DNA of 57,433 nucleotides from positions 1-57,433 of the forward strand of contig JACPOR010000051.1 in the NCBI GenBank assembly GCA_016191425.1. The letters run 5' to 3'. The position numbers and the translations under genes are program-made. Shown here in pieces: positions 44,178 to 52,003 of this stretch. The notes under the pieces were generated by a model. It saw nothing but the letters and a program-made list of their open reading frames with translations. It was not told the origin of the DNA and searched no databases. Each line of letters starts with the position of its first letter. Positions within the stretch are counted from its first letter, which is position 1. Source of the DNA: Chloroflexota bacterium. GTDB taxonomy: Bacteria > Chloroflexota > Limnocylindria > Limnocylindrales > CSP1-4.

Positions 44178-46007
44178 TCAGTCGCCGACCCGGCCGGTTG
44201 GGTCCTCGACCGGCGCCAACTCGGGAAGCAGCCCGGGGATGCCCAGGGCATCGGTCGCGATGCGCCTGAACAGCTCGAACGACATCACCGGCAGGGCGAT
44301 CTGGCCTACGCGCCGAACGTTGGGGGTCCCTTCCTTGATGAGGACCGAGACGACGAGGTCGGGGGACCCGACCTGGCGTCCCGCGTACCCGACGAACGAG
44401 AAGTTGAAGACGCGTGCCTTCCAGGCGCTGGCCTTCGAGTCCCAGATCTGCGCCGTGCCGGTCTTGCCGCCGACGTAGTAGCCGGGGATGAGGGTTCGGT
44501 CGCGGTAGAACGGGACGGTTGATACCACGTGGTTCATGAGGCCCGTGAGGATCGGTGAGAGGCTCGGGTCGAGGACGCGCCCGCGATCGGACACTGCAAC
44601 CGGCTTGCCGTCGATCGCCCCGACAACGTGCGGCGTCACGAGCGTGCCGCCGTTGATCATCGCCGAATAGGCGGTTGCCAATTGGAGCGGCGTGACCGCG
44701 ACTCCCTGGCCGAAGGCGCCGTTGGCGAGGTCGATCTGACGCCACGCCCTGGTCGCGGGATCGCGGACGATGCCGCTCACATCGCCAGCGACGTCGACTC
44801 CGGACTTGGATCCAAAGCCCATCCGCGTCCAGACATCGTGGAGGATGGTGGACGCCTCCTTCGTGGTTGGCGCGAGGCCCAGGGCCACCTTCGCCGCCAC
44901 GACGTTCCGGGAGTACGCAATCGCGTCCTCGAGGCGCAGCACGCCCATGGCCTTGCGATCCGCGTCGTCCACCTTGGTCCTGCCGTTGTCAAGCTTGAGC
45001 GTTCCCGTGTCATTGAACTTCGTGGCCATCGTGACCGTGCCCGTTTCGAGGCCGGCCACGACCGTCAACATCTTGAACACGGATCCCGGCTCGTAGACCT
45101 CCGAGATGATCGGGTCGACGAAGCGCCCCGGGTCGGTTGCGGCAACCGCGCCGTAGTCGTTCCCGTCGTAGGACGGATACGTCGCCTCGGCCAGGATCGC
45201 GCCGGAGTAGGGATCGAGGACGACCGCCGAGACGCTTCTTGCGGAGTCAGCGACCCATGCCGCCATGACCTCCTGCTCCACGGCCAGTTGCAGGCCAGCG
45301 TCGATGGTCAGGCTGAGATCAGAGCCCTTCGTTCCGGCCCTGACGATCTGCTGGGTCTCCTCGATGGGCTGGCCATTGGCGTCCCGGTCCGACTCCACGA
45401 CCGTCGGTGAGCCCGCAAGGAGATCCTGGTAGTACTGCTCTACCCCGTACTGACCGCTACCCTCGCGATTGACGAACCCGAGGAGGTTGGCCGCGAGCGA
45501 GGTCAACGGGCCGCCGCCCGATTGCGGGTAGAGGCGAACCTGCGCCGATTCAACGCTGAGGCCCGTGATGCCCATCGCTTCGGCCGCATTCACGATCGCC
45601 CCGCTGTCGTCCCGGCCCAGGTCCCGCATCGCCACCACATAGGTTCGGTCGCTCGCGAGGCGCTGACGCACGGCATCGGCCGCCGCTGCATCGAGACCGA
45701 GGCGGTCGGCCAGCAGCTTGACGAGCGCTTCCCGATCACGCGGTGTCAGGCGGGCCGGGTTGGCGATCAGCCGGTCGCGGGTGACACTGTCGGCCAGGAC
45801 AACCGTGCCACTTCGGTCGTAGATCGCGCCGCGGAGGGCGGGGACCTCGGTCCGGAGATAGATCTGTCGCTGGGCGCTCCCGGCGAGGTCATCGCGGCGG
45901 GCCACCTGCCACCAGCCGAGCCGAGCCACCAGGGCTCCCGCGAACAGGACGAAGACGAGCAGAAGGAAGGTCAGGCGGCCGCGCGAATCCGTCCGTCCGA
46001 GGATCAC
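44178..46007 (-). CDS. ftsI: septal transpeptidase, penicillin-binding protein (FtsI)
   Basis: FtsI cross-links septal peptidoglycan as the partner of FtsW. The 609-residue protein has one N-terminal membrane helix (about 13-33), a pedestal domain with ALRGAIYDRSGTVVLADS, and a transpeptidase domain with the active-site SVFK motif (YEPGSVFKMLTVVAG), YSRNV (SxN) and YYVGGKTGTAQIW (KTG). No PASTA repeats follow. The start is a GTG at 46007, 18 bp after the FtsL-type gene. It is the class B PBP of the cluster. Confidence 0.95.
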   Translation of the reverse strand: MILGRTDSRGRLTFLLLVFVLFAGALVARLGWWQVARRDDLAGSAQRQIYLRTEVPALRGAIYDRSGTVVLADSVTRDRLIANPARLTPRDREALVKLLADRLGLDAAAADAVRQRLASDRTYVVAMRDLGRDDSGAIVNAAEAMGITGLSVESAQVRLYPQSGGGPLTSLAANLLGFVNREGSGQYGVEQYYQDLLAGSPTVVESDRDANGQPIEETQQIVRAGTKGSDLSLTIDAGLQLAVEQEVMAAWVADSARSVSAVVLDPYSGAILAEATYPSYDGNDYGAVAATDPGRFVDPIISEVYEPGSVFKMLTVVAGLETGTVTMATKFNDTGTLKLDNGRTKVDDADRKAMGVLRLEDAIAYSRNVVAAKVALGLAPTTKEASTILHDVWTRMGFGSKSGVDVAGDVSGIVRDPATRAWRQIDLANGAFGQGVAVTPLQLATAYSAMINGGTLVTPHVVGAIDGKPVAVSDRGRVLDPSLSPILTGLMNHVVSTVPFYRDRTLIPGYYVGGKTGTAQIWDSKASAWKARVFNFSFVGYAGRQVGSPDLVVSVLIKEGTPNVRRVGQIALPVMSFELFRRIATDALGIPGLLPELAPVEDPTGRVGD

Positions 46008-46025
46008 GGGATCACTCGGCCGGTC

Positions 46026-46412
46026 CTAGCGAGCCGGAATGATCAGGGGCGCGTCGAGTTGGCTGAGGCCGCTGTCCAATCCCAGCTTCCGGATCGCGGG
46101 CTCTGAGCCCAGCCGGTCGAGGTCGGAGCGGAGGTCCTGCCGGAGAGCGGCCAGGCGCTCGTATTCCGAGCCGAGGCGGACGATGTCGTAGCTCGTGGCC
46201 GATACGCGAACACTCTGGCTCAGCGACAGGAAGGCGAGGACGAATGCCACGACAATCGCCGCGAGCATCGTTCCGACACGCGTCGGACGCCCTGCCCGGA
46301 CAAGGCCGGCCTCGGTCGAGGTCCGGCGCCGCGCCCAGACCGGCGGCAGGCCGAGGTCGAGCGCCGGACGGGGTACCTCGAAACCACCCCGGGCTTCCTG
46401 GTAGATTGCCAT
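46026..46412 (-). CDS. ftsL: FtsL-like bitopic division protein
   Basis: The 128-residue protein has a cytoplasmic N-terminus (about 1-45, Pro/Arg-rich), one membrane helix (about 48-65) and a short coiled-coil (about 75-105) with Leu/Arg heptads, the FtsL/DivIC layout. Sequence similarity in this family is always weak, so the call leans on topology and on its place between rsmH and ftsI. The ATG at 46412 shares a base with the stop of the preceding 65-residue ORF, indicating translational coupling. Confidence 0.8.
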   Translation of the reverse strand: MAIYQEARGGFEVPRPALDLGLPPVWARRRTSTEAGLVRAGRPTRVGTMLAAIVVAFVLAFLSLSQSVRVSATSYDIVRLGSEYERLAALRQDLRSDLDRLGSEPAIRKLGLDSGLSQLDAPLIIPAR

Positions 46413-46609
46413 CAGTCGATGAACCCGAACCGGAGGCGCGGCAGGCGCGGATCCATGAATGCGAGTGGGTCGGCCTGATTCGCGTCAGAAGCCTCGGCCC
46501 AGTGCACTTCGGGGCGACCCCGGTCGATCCGTCGCTCATTGCGCTCGTGGACCTCGTGCTGTCGTCGACCATACGATCGACGACGGCTGTTCTGGTGGTG
46601 CTTGCTCAT
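46412..46609 (-). CDS. small Arg/His-rich protein in the dcw cluster
   Basis: I do not recognise a named family. The 65-residue protein is strongly basic at the N-terminus (MSKHHQNSRRRSYGRRQHEV, then more Arg/Glu) and ends in a hydrophobic LPRLRFGFID. There is no signal peptide or membrane helix, so it is probably cytoplasmic, possibly binding nucleic acid or phospholipid head groups. It is real: a GGAGGAGG ribosome site lies about 8 nt before the ATG at 46609, and the stop overlaps the ftsL start by one base. It sits between rsmH and ftsL. Confidence 0.75.
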   Translation of the reverse strand: MSKHHQNSRRRSYGRRQHEVHERNERRIDRGRPEVHWAEASDANQADPLAFMDPRLPRLRFGFID

Positions 46610-46671
46610 CGGGACTCCTCCTCCCTATGGCCGTTCGACGGCTCCTCCCCGTCGATCCAGGATCGCTTTTT

Positions 46672-47622
46672 CTAGGCGGCGAGACGCTCCGCCACCCGGA
46701 GCCGGGCGCTTCGAGCGCGGGGATTGACGGCGAGTTCCTCCTCTCCCGGGACGACCCCCCTGGGGGTCACGAGACGCAGCCGCGGGGAGCGCCCGCAGAC
46801 GCACACCGGAGCTTCTGGCGGGCAGACGCAACCACGCCGCTCGGCCTGGAAGAAGCGCTTCACGATCCTGTCCTCCAGCGAGTGGTAGCTGAGAACGGCC
46901 AGTCGCCCCCCGGGGCGCAGCAGGTCGAGTGCGCCGGTCAACCCGTCGGACAGTGCCTCCAGCTCCTCGTTGACGGCGATTCGCAGGGCCTGGAAGACCC
47001 GCGTCGCCGGGTGCACTCGACGGCGGCCGGGCGCGCGCGACGGGACAACACGTTCGATCAGCCCGGCCAGCTCCTCGGCCGTCCGGACGGACGCGGCTGT
47101 GCGCGCCTCGACGATCGCCCGGGCGATCCGACCTGCGAATGGCTCCTCGCCGTAGCGGCGGAACAACGCCGCGAGCGCCTGCGCGTCAAGCGAGGCGAGC
47201 AGCTCGGCTGCCGGGACACCGCGCGTCACGTCGAACCGCATGTCGAGCGGGCCGCCCGCGCGAAAGCCGAAGCCCCGATCCGTATCGGCCAGCTGATGGC
47301 TGGAGAGCCCGAGATCGAGGAAGCAGCCGTCCACCGCTCCGAAGCCTTCAGAGGGCGCAATCCGGGCGAGGTCGCGGAAGTTCGCCTGGCGAAGGCGAAG
47401 TCGATCGCCGAAACGCGGTGATAACCGGTCGCGCACTCTGGCGATGGCCGCCCCATCGGCGTCAAGGCCGAGGAGGCGGCCATCAGGGTCGGTCGCCTCC
47501 AGGATTCGCTCGGCGTGCCCGCCAGCGCCGACCGTGCCGTCGATCTGCAGGCTGCCCGGAGTGGGTGCGAGCATGGTCACGACCTCGTCGATGAGCACTG
47601 GCACGTGTCCAACGCTCACCAC
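46672..47622 (-). CDS. rsmH: 16S rRNA N4-methyltransferase (C1402)
   Basis: RsmH (MraW) methylates N4 of C1402 in 16S rRNA, the same nucleotide targeted by RsmI encoded at 4994. The 316-residue enzyme begins GHVPVLIDEVVTMLAP, with the SAM site IDGTVGAGGHAERIL, FLDLGLSSHQLADTDRGF, LSYHSLEDRIVKRFF and a Cys-rich CVCPPEAPVCVCG near the C-terminus. Start ATG 47622; mraZ lies 56 bp upstream. Confidence 0.96.
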   Translation of the reverse strand: MVSVGHVPVLIDEVVTMLAPTPGSLQIDGTVGAGGHAERILEATDPDGRLLGLDADGAAIARVRDRLSPRFGDRLRLRQANFRDLARIAPSEGFGAVDGCFLDLGLSSHQLADTDRGFGFRAGGPLDMRFDVTRGVPAAELLASLDAQALAALFRRYGEEPFAGRIARAIVEARTAASVRTAEELAGLIERVVPSRAPGRRRVHPATRVFQALRIAVNEELEALSDGLTGALDLLRPGGRLAVLSYHSLEDRIVKRFFQAERRGCVCPPEAPVCVCGRSPRLRLVTPRGVVPGEEELAVNPRARSARLRVAERLAA

Positions 47623-47678
47623 GATCTTGCCGACTGCTGTCGCGGACTGGCGAAATCCTGGAAACGCATCTGGTCCAC

Positions 47679-48119
47679 TTAGATCCCGAGCCCCTGGATC
47701 GCCTGGGCGAAGGCCTCCGGGTCGTCCATCGCCCGGCGGTACTCGGCCCAGGTGGCCGGAGCCCAGATCTCGGCGTGGTCGCGTGCTCCGACGACGATGG
47801 CATCGGCATCGAGGCCGATCGCTTCACGGAGATAGGCCGGCAGGAGCATCCGGCCCTGTCGATCGAGATCCGACTCGGTCGCGCCGGCGAAGATGCTCCG
47901 ACCGAAGAGTCGCGACGGTGCGTCGGTGATCGGCAGCGCGGCGATCTTCTCGGACAACTCGTCCCATCCGGATCGGGTGTGAATGGCGAGGCACCCATCG
48001 ATCCAACGGGACACCACGGCCCCGCCATCGAGTTGCGCGCGGAATCGCGACGGGACGGCCAGCCGCCCCTTGTCGTCCAGCGTGTGCCGATACTCGCCGG
48101 TGAACACCGATCGGGCCAC
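47679..48119 (-). CDS. mraZ: transcriptional regulator MraZ
   Basis: MraZ is the DNA-binding regulator at the head of dcw clusters. The 146-residue protein has the two SpoVT/AbrB-like halves, starting ARSVFTGEYRHTLDDKGRL and continuing with the second half SIFAGATESDLDRQGRMLLP. The GTG at 48119 is chosen because the family starts with this FxGEYxHxLDxKGR segment; the longer frame upstream lies in the promoter leader. Three TGGGN-type repeats just downstream of the promoter are a candidate MraZ operator, implying autoregulation. Confidence 0.93.
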   Translation of the reverse strand: MARSVFTGEYRHTLDDKGRLAVPSRFRAQLDGGAVVSRWIDGCLAIHTRSGWDELSEKIAALPITDAPSRLFGRSIFAGATESDLDRQGRMLLPAYLREAIGLDADAIVVGARDHAEIWAPATWAEYRRAMDDPEAFAQAIQGLGI

Positions 48120-48136
48120 CCTTGATCCGAGGTTTC

Positions 48137-48171
48137 GACGGGCCCGCGGCGTATGTCGCCGCGAGCCCGTC
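48137..48171 (-). promoter_or_regulatory. hairpin in the mraZ leader
   Basis: On the minus strand GACGGGCTCGCGGC pairs with GCCGCGGGCCCGTC (14 bp, one U-G pair) around a 7-nt loop, 17 nt before the mraZ start. There is no U-run, so it is more likely a translational or stability element than a terminator. Confidence 0.6.
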
Positions 48172-48238
48172 CTAGGTGTCGCGGAGGTCCCGGTGTGCCC
48201 TACCGATCGTCCGCTGATGGCGACGGTTCGGAGTGGTT

Positions 48239-48263
48239 CCCCACTTCTCCCCACATTTCGCCA
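48239..48263 (-). promoter_or_regulatory. MraZ operator (three TGGNG repeats)
   Basis: Minus-strand TGGCG (48259-48263), TGGGG (48249-48253) and TGGGG (48239-48243) recur with an exact 10-bp period. This matches the direct TGGGN repeats with 5-bp spacers known as MraZ binding boxes in other bacteria. It lies at the predicted transcription start of the dcw operon. Confidence 0.75.
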
Positions 48264-48271
48264 CTGCGGGC

Positions 48272-48299
48272 ATGATACGCGGCTCTGGCCAGCCGTCAA
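48272..48299 (-). promoter_or_regulatory. promoter of the dcw operon
   Basis: TTGACG (48294-48299), a 16-bp spacer and TATCAT (48272-48277) on the minus strand form the best housekeeping promoter in the window. Transcription would start near 48265, at the edge of the MraZ boxes, giving a leader of about 145 nt. Confidence 0.7.
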
Positions 48300-48497
48300 C
48301 GGGCAATTTTCGGCGGATTCCGTCCGTGTCCCCGAGCTGCAGTGCTGTCAGGACGTGCGACGTGACGTGTGGCGCTTTCACTGGCCATGGGCGGGCCGTT
48401 CCTGCGACCGCGACCTGGCAGATCAACAGAACGCGCCTGGGCGGAGCGAGTCGAACTCAGACCCCACGCTGGAACACCACGCGTCATGACCGGGCGT

Positions 48498-48581
48498 GGC
48501 CGCCGCTTCTTACCGGCTTGGCCGCGGCTTCTTACGGGCTTGGCCGCCGCTTCTTCACGGCTTGGCCGCCGCTTCCGACGG
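48498..48581. repeat. 22-bp tandem repeat, 3.8 copies
   Basis: Units of GGCCGCCGCTTCTTACCGGC plus CTT start at 48498, 48520, 48542 and 48564 (partial), with a few substitutions. They lie between the LysM gene's stop and the dcw promoter; the remaining 48300-48497 holds no recognisable gene. Confidence 0.9.
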
Positions 48582-48628
48582 CAGCGCGCAGCCTGATCCC
48601 GATCGACGCAGCGAGCCAGTCGGCCCGG

Positions 48629-49573
48629 TCAGCGCGACGGAGGGGGCAGGACGATCACGTCACCTGCGTGGATCGTCGAGGGATCGGTGATCTGGGGATT
48701 GAGATCGAGGACGGTCGCGAACGGAGTGCCGAAGAAGTTCGCGATGCTCCGCAGGTTGTTGCCAGGCTGGACCGTGTACAGGTAGCAGGACGGCTTCGAG
48801 GGACATGGGGTCAGCAGGGCGTACCGATCGCTCGTCTGCGCCGGGGTTGGCGTGAGGGTCGGCGTCGGTGTGGAGGCCGGCGACGACGTAACGCCCAAGG
48901 TTGGTTGGGCGACGGTCGTTGGGGCCGGCGTCGAGTCCGGCGTTGAGGGAGTCGGCGACTCCAGAGGCGCCGCGCCCGGGGACATGGACTGGGTGGGGAT
49001 CGCCCCGGAGAGCTGGAGGCCACCGGATGCCGTGACGAACGTCACGGCCGCGGCCGCCGACGCGACCAAGAGGACGAGCGATACGGCGATGGCCGGCGTC
49101 AGGATCCGCGGACTGCGATGCTCTCCATCTCCATGGCGCGTGGCCCCGGCAGGCTGTCGTGACAGGTCGTTGCCGATGGGCGGGTCGATCGGTATTCCGG
49201 AGATACCGGTCGGGTCGGGGGTTGCTGCTGTCCCTGCAACGTCGCCGGCTCCGACCGCGTCCGAAGCGCCGGCGGCACGGGCGCCTCCGGCGGCTCGGGC
49301 CGCGCCGACACCTCCAGCGGCGCCGGCGGCACGGGCCGCGCCGAGCAGGTAGCGGCGGCAGCGCACATGGGCGCCGGCGAGACACGCGGTGCCCTGCCAG
49401 TCCAGCTGGACTGCCTCGGGAAGATCGCCGGCGATGCAGCGATTGCGTTCGTCCGGTGCCTCGGTCGGCGCCTCGACGCGCCCCTCCGTCTCGGCTCGAA
49501 GGAACGGGCAGATCGCGGGGTCGGGAGATCGCAGCTCCAGGTTGGACCTTGCCACTCGCTGATCCGCGTCCAC
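48629..49573 (-). CDS. LysM-domain membrane protein with N-terminal Cys motif
   Basis: The 314-residue protein has an N-terminal Cys4 module (Cys22, 46, 64 and 72, with ICPFLRAE, NRCIAGD and ACLAGAHVRCRRYL), an Ala/Gly-rich stretch (77-118), one membrane helix (about 160-182), a Pro/Thr-rich spacer and a C-terminal LysM repeat (about 265-309: YTVQPGNNLRSIANFFG and HAGDVIVLP). The cytoplasmic Cys module and external glycan-binding LysM suggest a cell-wall-linked sensor or anchor. The GTG at 49573 is preceded by GAGGGAGGG and directly precedes the conserved module; the longer ATG frame is unconserved. It is divergent from the Cys4 protein at 49671. Confidence 0.82.
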   Translation of the reverse strand: MDADQRVARSNLELRSPDPAICPFLRAETEGRVEAPTEAPDERNRCIAGDLPEAVQLDWQGTACLAGAHVRCRRYLLGAARAAGAAGGVGAARAAGGARAAGASDAVGAGDVAGTAATPDPTGISGIPIDPPIGNDLSRQPAGATRHGDGEHRSPRILTPAIAVSLVLLVASAAAAVTFVTASGGLQLSGAIPTQSMSPGAAPLESPTPSTPDSTPAPTTVAQPTLGVTSSPASTPTPTLTPTPAQTSDRYALLTPCPSKPSCYLYTVQPGNNLRSIANFFGTPFATVLDLNPQITDPSTIHAGDVIVLPPPSR

Positions 49574-49670
49574 GACCCTCCCTCGACTGACTGGCACCTG
49601 CCGGACGCTGACTCTAGTACCTTTTCCGTGTAGCCGTGCCCTGATTCCCGGTGCTAGGCTTCGGCTCGAC

Positions 49671-49964
49671 GTGCTGGTCGCATTGACCCGCAACCACTCC
49701 GCATTCGAGGTTGGCCCGCTCGTGGCGCTGCAAATTCCGGCCACGCCCTCCGAGACGGATCCCTATCGGTTGGCGCCGCACCGCATTCGCCGTTGCACCT
49801 TCCGAAGGCTGATCCAGGTCGATTCGCGGTTCGAGCGCGTGTACGACGTCGAGTGCCTGTACCCGGATCGGAAGGTTCCCATCCCCATCGGCGACCTCGA
49901 CGTTGCGATGGATGTGTGCAACAGCTGCACGGCGGCCCATATCTTCCGACCGGATGAGGATTGA
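49671..49964 (+). CDS. small Cys4 (zinc-ribbon-like) protein
   Basis: I do not recognise a family. The 97-residue frame contains four cysteines, C42, C62, C83 and C86, the last pair as CNSC, as in zinc ribbons, within a balanced, protein-like C-terminal half (RRLIQVDSRFERVYDVECLY and GDLDVAMDVCNSCTA). The start is a GTG at 49671, but another GTG about 18 codons later could serve. It lies divergent from the LysM gene with 97 bp between, so the two may share a control region. The opposite strand is also open, but that frame is Arg-rich and unconvincing. Confidence 0.55.
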   Translation: MLVALTRNHSAFEVGPLVALQIPATPSETDPYRLAPHRIRRCTFRRLIQVDSRFERVYDVECLYPDRKVPIPIGDLDVAMDVCNSCTAAHIFRPDED

Positions 49965-50003
49965 GGACGCCGCTCGAGGTCATCTCCGGTCGTGGGGGTT
50001 GGT

Positions 50004-50033
50004 GCGCCAGCGAGGCGATCTGTAAGCCGAGTT
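50004..50033. repeat. left copy of a 30-bp rnpB 3'-end duplication
   Basis: These 30 bp are identical to 51974-52003, which contain the 3' strand of helix P1 and the adjoining conserved ACAGA-AACTCGGCTTA region of rnpB. Flanking bases differ. The two copies bound the ~1.9-kb segment carrying the AbiE-like pair, as attachment-site duplications do. 50034-50239 next to it holds no gene I can recognise. Confidence 0.9.
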
Positions 50034-50239
50034 GAGTCCAGACGCCCGTTTGAGCGGATCGACGCCGCCCTGGGACGCCAGACGGCGGCCGCCGAGGCGG
50101 CAGTCTGAGATCCCGCACCGGACTCGGTCGGGTGATCACTTCACTCGACCTGAAGCTCCGGTGATAGTCACGAGTATTACCGCAGCCCAGCCCCGCCGCC
50201 CCGTCTTCGCCCGCCGCGGCAATCGCCTCGAGGGCCGCT

Positions 50240-50854
50240 TCAGCGGGTGTATGAGCGGGCGATTGCGCTCCGCAGGCCGGTCTCGGTGACCGATCGCACC
50301 CGTGGGCTCTCGATGCGCGACAGCCACGGCTCGAACTGCTCGACGGAGTGGAGTCCGGGCACCTCCAGCTCGGGCAGGCGGCGGGCCCGACCCCGGTGGG
50401 CCGCGGAGACGTAGCACAGGTCGAAGATGGCCTTGACCGGTGTCGCCACCGGGCCGTTGCGCGTTTCCTCCCAGCCGCCGAAGAGCGCGGGGGGCAGGTG
50501 GTGGACGGTGTAGGTCCCGACCGCCGTCTCGATCGTCCGGGCCCGGTCGAGCGAGGCGACACTGATCGTTCTCGGGCGCTGGTCGATGGCGCCTGCGATG
50601 TTGAGCGCCGAGAGGAACGAGATGTAGGCGGGGTGGGGCCGCAGGACGTCGCGCACGATCGCCGTCGCCATGGGGCGGCCGGGCCCGATGTGCCACAGGC
50701 CGGTCCGCAGGCGCGTGGCGCGGCCCTCGGCCTCGAGCGCCTTCAGGGTCCGGCTTGCAGCCGACGCGCTTACGCGGAGCGCCGCGGCCGCCTCGGCGGT
50801 CGTCACGACACCGCCGAGCCCTTCCAGGCGGCCGTAGGCGGCGAGGCCGGTCAC
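50240..50854 (-). CDS. AbiEi-like antitoxin
   Basis: The 204-residue protein starts with a winged helix-turn-helix (about 5-60, TTAEAAAALRVSASAASRTL and LRTGLWHIGPG) followed by a domain with HPAYISFLSALNIAGAID, TVHHLPPALFGG and a TPVKAIFDLCYVS segment, as in AbiEi-type antitoxins and predicted viral-defence regulators. AbiEi proteins repress their operon and counter the partner nucleotidyltransferase. The GTG at 50854 is fixed by a GTGA overlap with the upstream toxin gene. The order toxin then antitoxin is the reverse of the usual abiE operon. Confidence 0.78.
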   Translation of the reverse strand: MTGLAAYGRLEGLGGVVTTAEAAAALRVSASAASRTLKALEAEGRATRLRTGLWHIGPGRPMATAIVRDVLRPHPAYISFLSALNIAGAIDQRPRTISVASLDRARTIETAVGTYTVHHLPPALFGGWEETRNGPVATPVKAIFDLCYVSAAHRGRARRLPELEVPGLHSVEQFEPWLSRIESPRVRSVTETGLRSAIARSYTR

Positions 50855-51618
50855 CGGAGCGCCTCCAGCCGCTCGACCACCTTGAGGACCATGTCCGACC
50901 ACACTTCCTCGCGCTCGTAGACCTGCACCTGCTCGTCCTCGATGAACTCGACCACGAGCTCCCGGTAGGCGTCGTAGCCGATCGAGAGCGCGGCGGCGGC
51001 GGCGGCATCGAGCTCGGCCGCGGGGACGTCGCCCGGCCCGACTGCTGCCGGGTGGCGCGCGAACAGGAGGTCGAGGTCGAACACGTCGCGGGGCTCGGTC
51101 TCCCTGCGCTGCACCAGGGCGCGGACCTTCTGGCGGATGGCGGCGGGCGGCAGGTAGCGGTCCGCCCGCACCACGCGCAGGCCGAGCCCGCGGCCGATGT
51201 CGTCGCGCGCGGTCTCGAAGGCGTGCTCGGGGTCATCGACGCCGCGGTTGCTGAACTCGATCTTGGAGTTGAGAAAGGCGCCCTCGCCCTCCACGTTGAA
51301 CTTCCAGCGGCGCGTCGTGTCGGTCTGCTTGGGCTTGGTTGGCTCGCTCATGGCGACGCCGGCGAGCCGCAGGACGTTCTGGAAGACGGGCGACCGCAGG
51401 GTCGCGTCGACCTGCTCCTCGACCTGGTCGAAGCGGTCTGGCCGGCCCGCGTAGTCGAGGTCGATATCCTGTGACCGGCGGGCGCTCTGCTCGAAGAGCC
51501 GCAGGTTGGCGCCGCCCTTCACGATGTAGCTGCCGACGGGCATGCGCGACGGCAGCGCCTGGAGGAGGGCCAGGTGCACGACCTCGATCAGCTTGGCGCC
51601 TTCGCGTGTCTCGCTCAT
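50851..51618 (-). CDS. AbiEii-like nucleotidyltransferase toxin
   Basis: The 255-residue protein shows the DNA-polymerase-beta-like nucleotidyltransferase core of AbiEii/AbiGii toxins: KGGANLRLF at 34-42 and RRSQDIDLDY at 47-56, with the paired metal-binding Asp51 and Asp53, plus a basic middle region (VRADRYLPPAAIRQKVRAL) and DVFDLDLLFAR. Such toxins modify tRNA or nucleotides and act in phage abortive infection. The ATG at 51618 lies just behind a TTGACA promoter and an inverted repeat. It overlaps the antitoxin gene by 4 bp and lies within the segment bounded by rnpB 3'-end copies. Confidence 0.82.
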   Translation of the reverse strand: MSETREGAKLIEVVHLALLQALPSRMPVGSYIVKGGANLRLFEQSARRSQDIDLDYAGRPDRFDQVEEQVDATLRSPVFQNVLRLAGVAMSEPTKPKQTDTTRRWKFNVEGEGAFLNSKIEFSNRGVDDPEHAFETARDDIGRGLGLRVVRADRYLPPAAIRQKVRALVQRRETEPRDVFDLDLLFARHPAAVGPGDVPAAELDAAAAAALSIGYDAYRELVVEFIEDEQVQVYEREEVWSDMVLKVVERLEALR

Positions 51619-51625
51619 GGGCTAA

Positions 51626-51666
51626 GACTACGCAAACCATCCCGTTTATGTCAAGCTTCCGTAGTC
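51626..51666 (-). promoter_or_regulatory. promoter and operator of the AbiE-like operon
   Basis: A consensus -35 TTGACA (51649-51654, minus strand) precedes a weak -10 (TAGTCT-like) at about 17-18 bp. The inverted repeat GACTACG/CGTAGTC (51626-51632 and 51660-51666) brackets it, a plausible binding site for the antitoxin. Confidence 0.55.
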
Positions 51667-51973
51667 TCACGGCCCGTCCGTTCGAGGACGGACCTCGCGC
51701 GTGCCGCTGCAGTCGGACGCACGAGGATCTCGTCGATGGCGCGCCTCGGAGCGACCTCGACCCTCTGCGCCCCTTCCCCTTGGATCCTCGGTTGACATTG
51801 AAGGGTTAGTGGGTCAGTCGGGTCCCATCCCTTCAATCTCGTGTCGACATTGATGGGTTGCAGCCGCACGCTGACGAGGCGGGCGTCGAAGGCCCCAAAC
51901 GTGTGCAGAACTGAGTGCAGCCCCTCGACGCCAGGCCGCCTCCGGGGCTGATTCGTGCGTGGAACCGGGTGAG
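51667..51973. other. non-coding end of the AbiE-like segment with repeats
   Basis: This 307-bp stretch lies between the toxin promoter and the rnpB 3' end. It holds a 9-bp inverted repeat ATTGAAGGG/CCCTTCAAT (51797-51805 and 51829-51837) and a 14-bp direct repeat GACATTGAAGGGTT/GACATTGATGGGTT (51794 and 51846). No integrase or other gene is recognisable. The repeats resemble element-end structures. Confidence 0.5.
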
Positions 51974-52003
51974 GCGCCAGCGAGGCGATCTGTAAGCCGA
52001 GTT
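51974..52003. repeat. right copy of the 30-bp rnpB 3'-end duplication
   Basis: Identical to 50004-50033. This copy is the authentic 3' end of rnpB plus 5 bp beyond it. Confidence 0.9.

Noticed and set aside
49614-49940. Minus-strand gene opposite the small Cys4 protein
   Set aside because: The product is Arg/His-rich and lacks motifs, while the plus-strand frame has balanced composition and a CxxC pair.
50034-50239. A second, degenerate rnpB gene at the left 30-bp copy
   Set aside because: Only the 30-bp 3' end is present. None of the conserved 5' or core elements (such as GAGGAAAGTCC) occur next to it.
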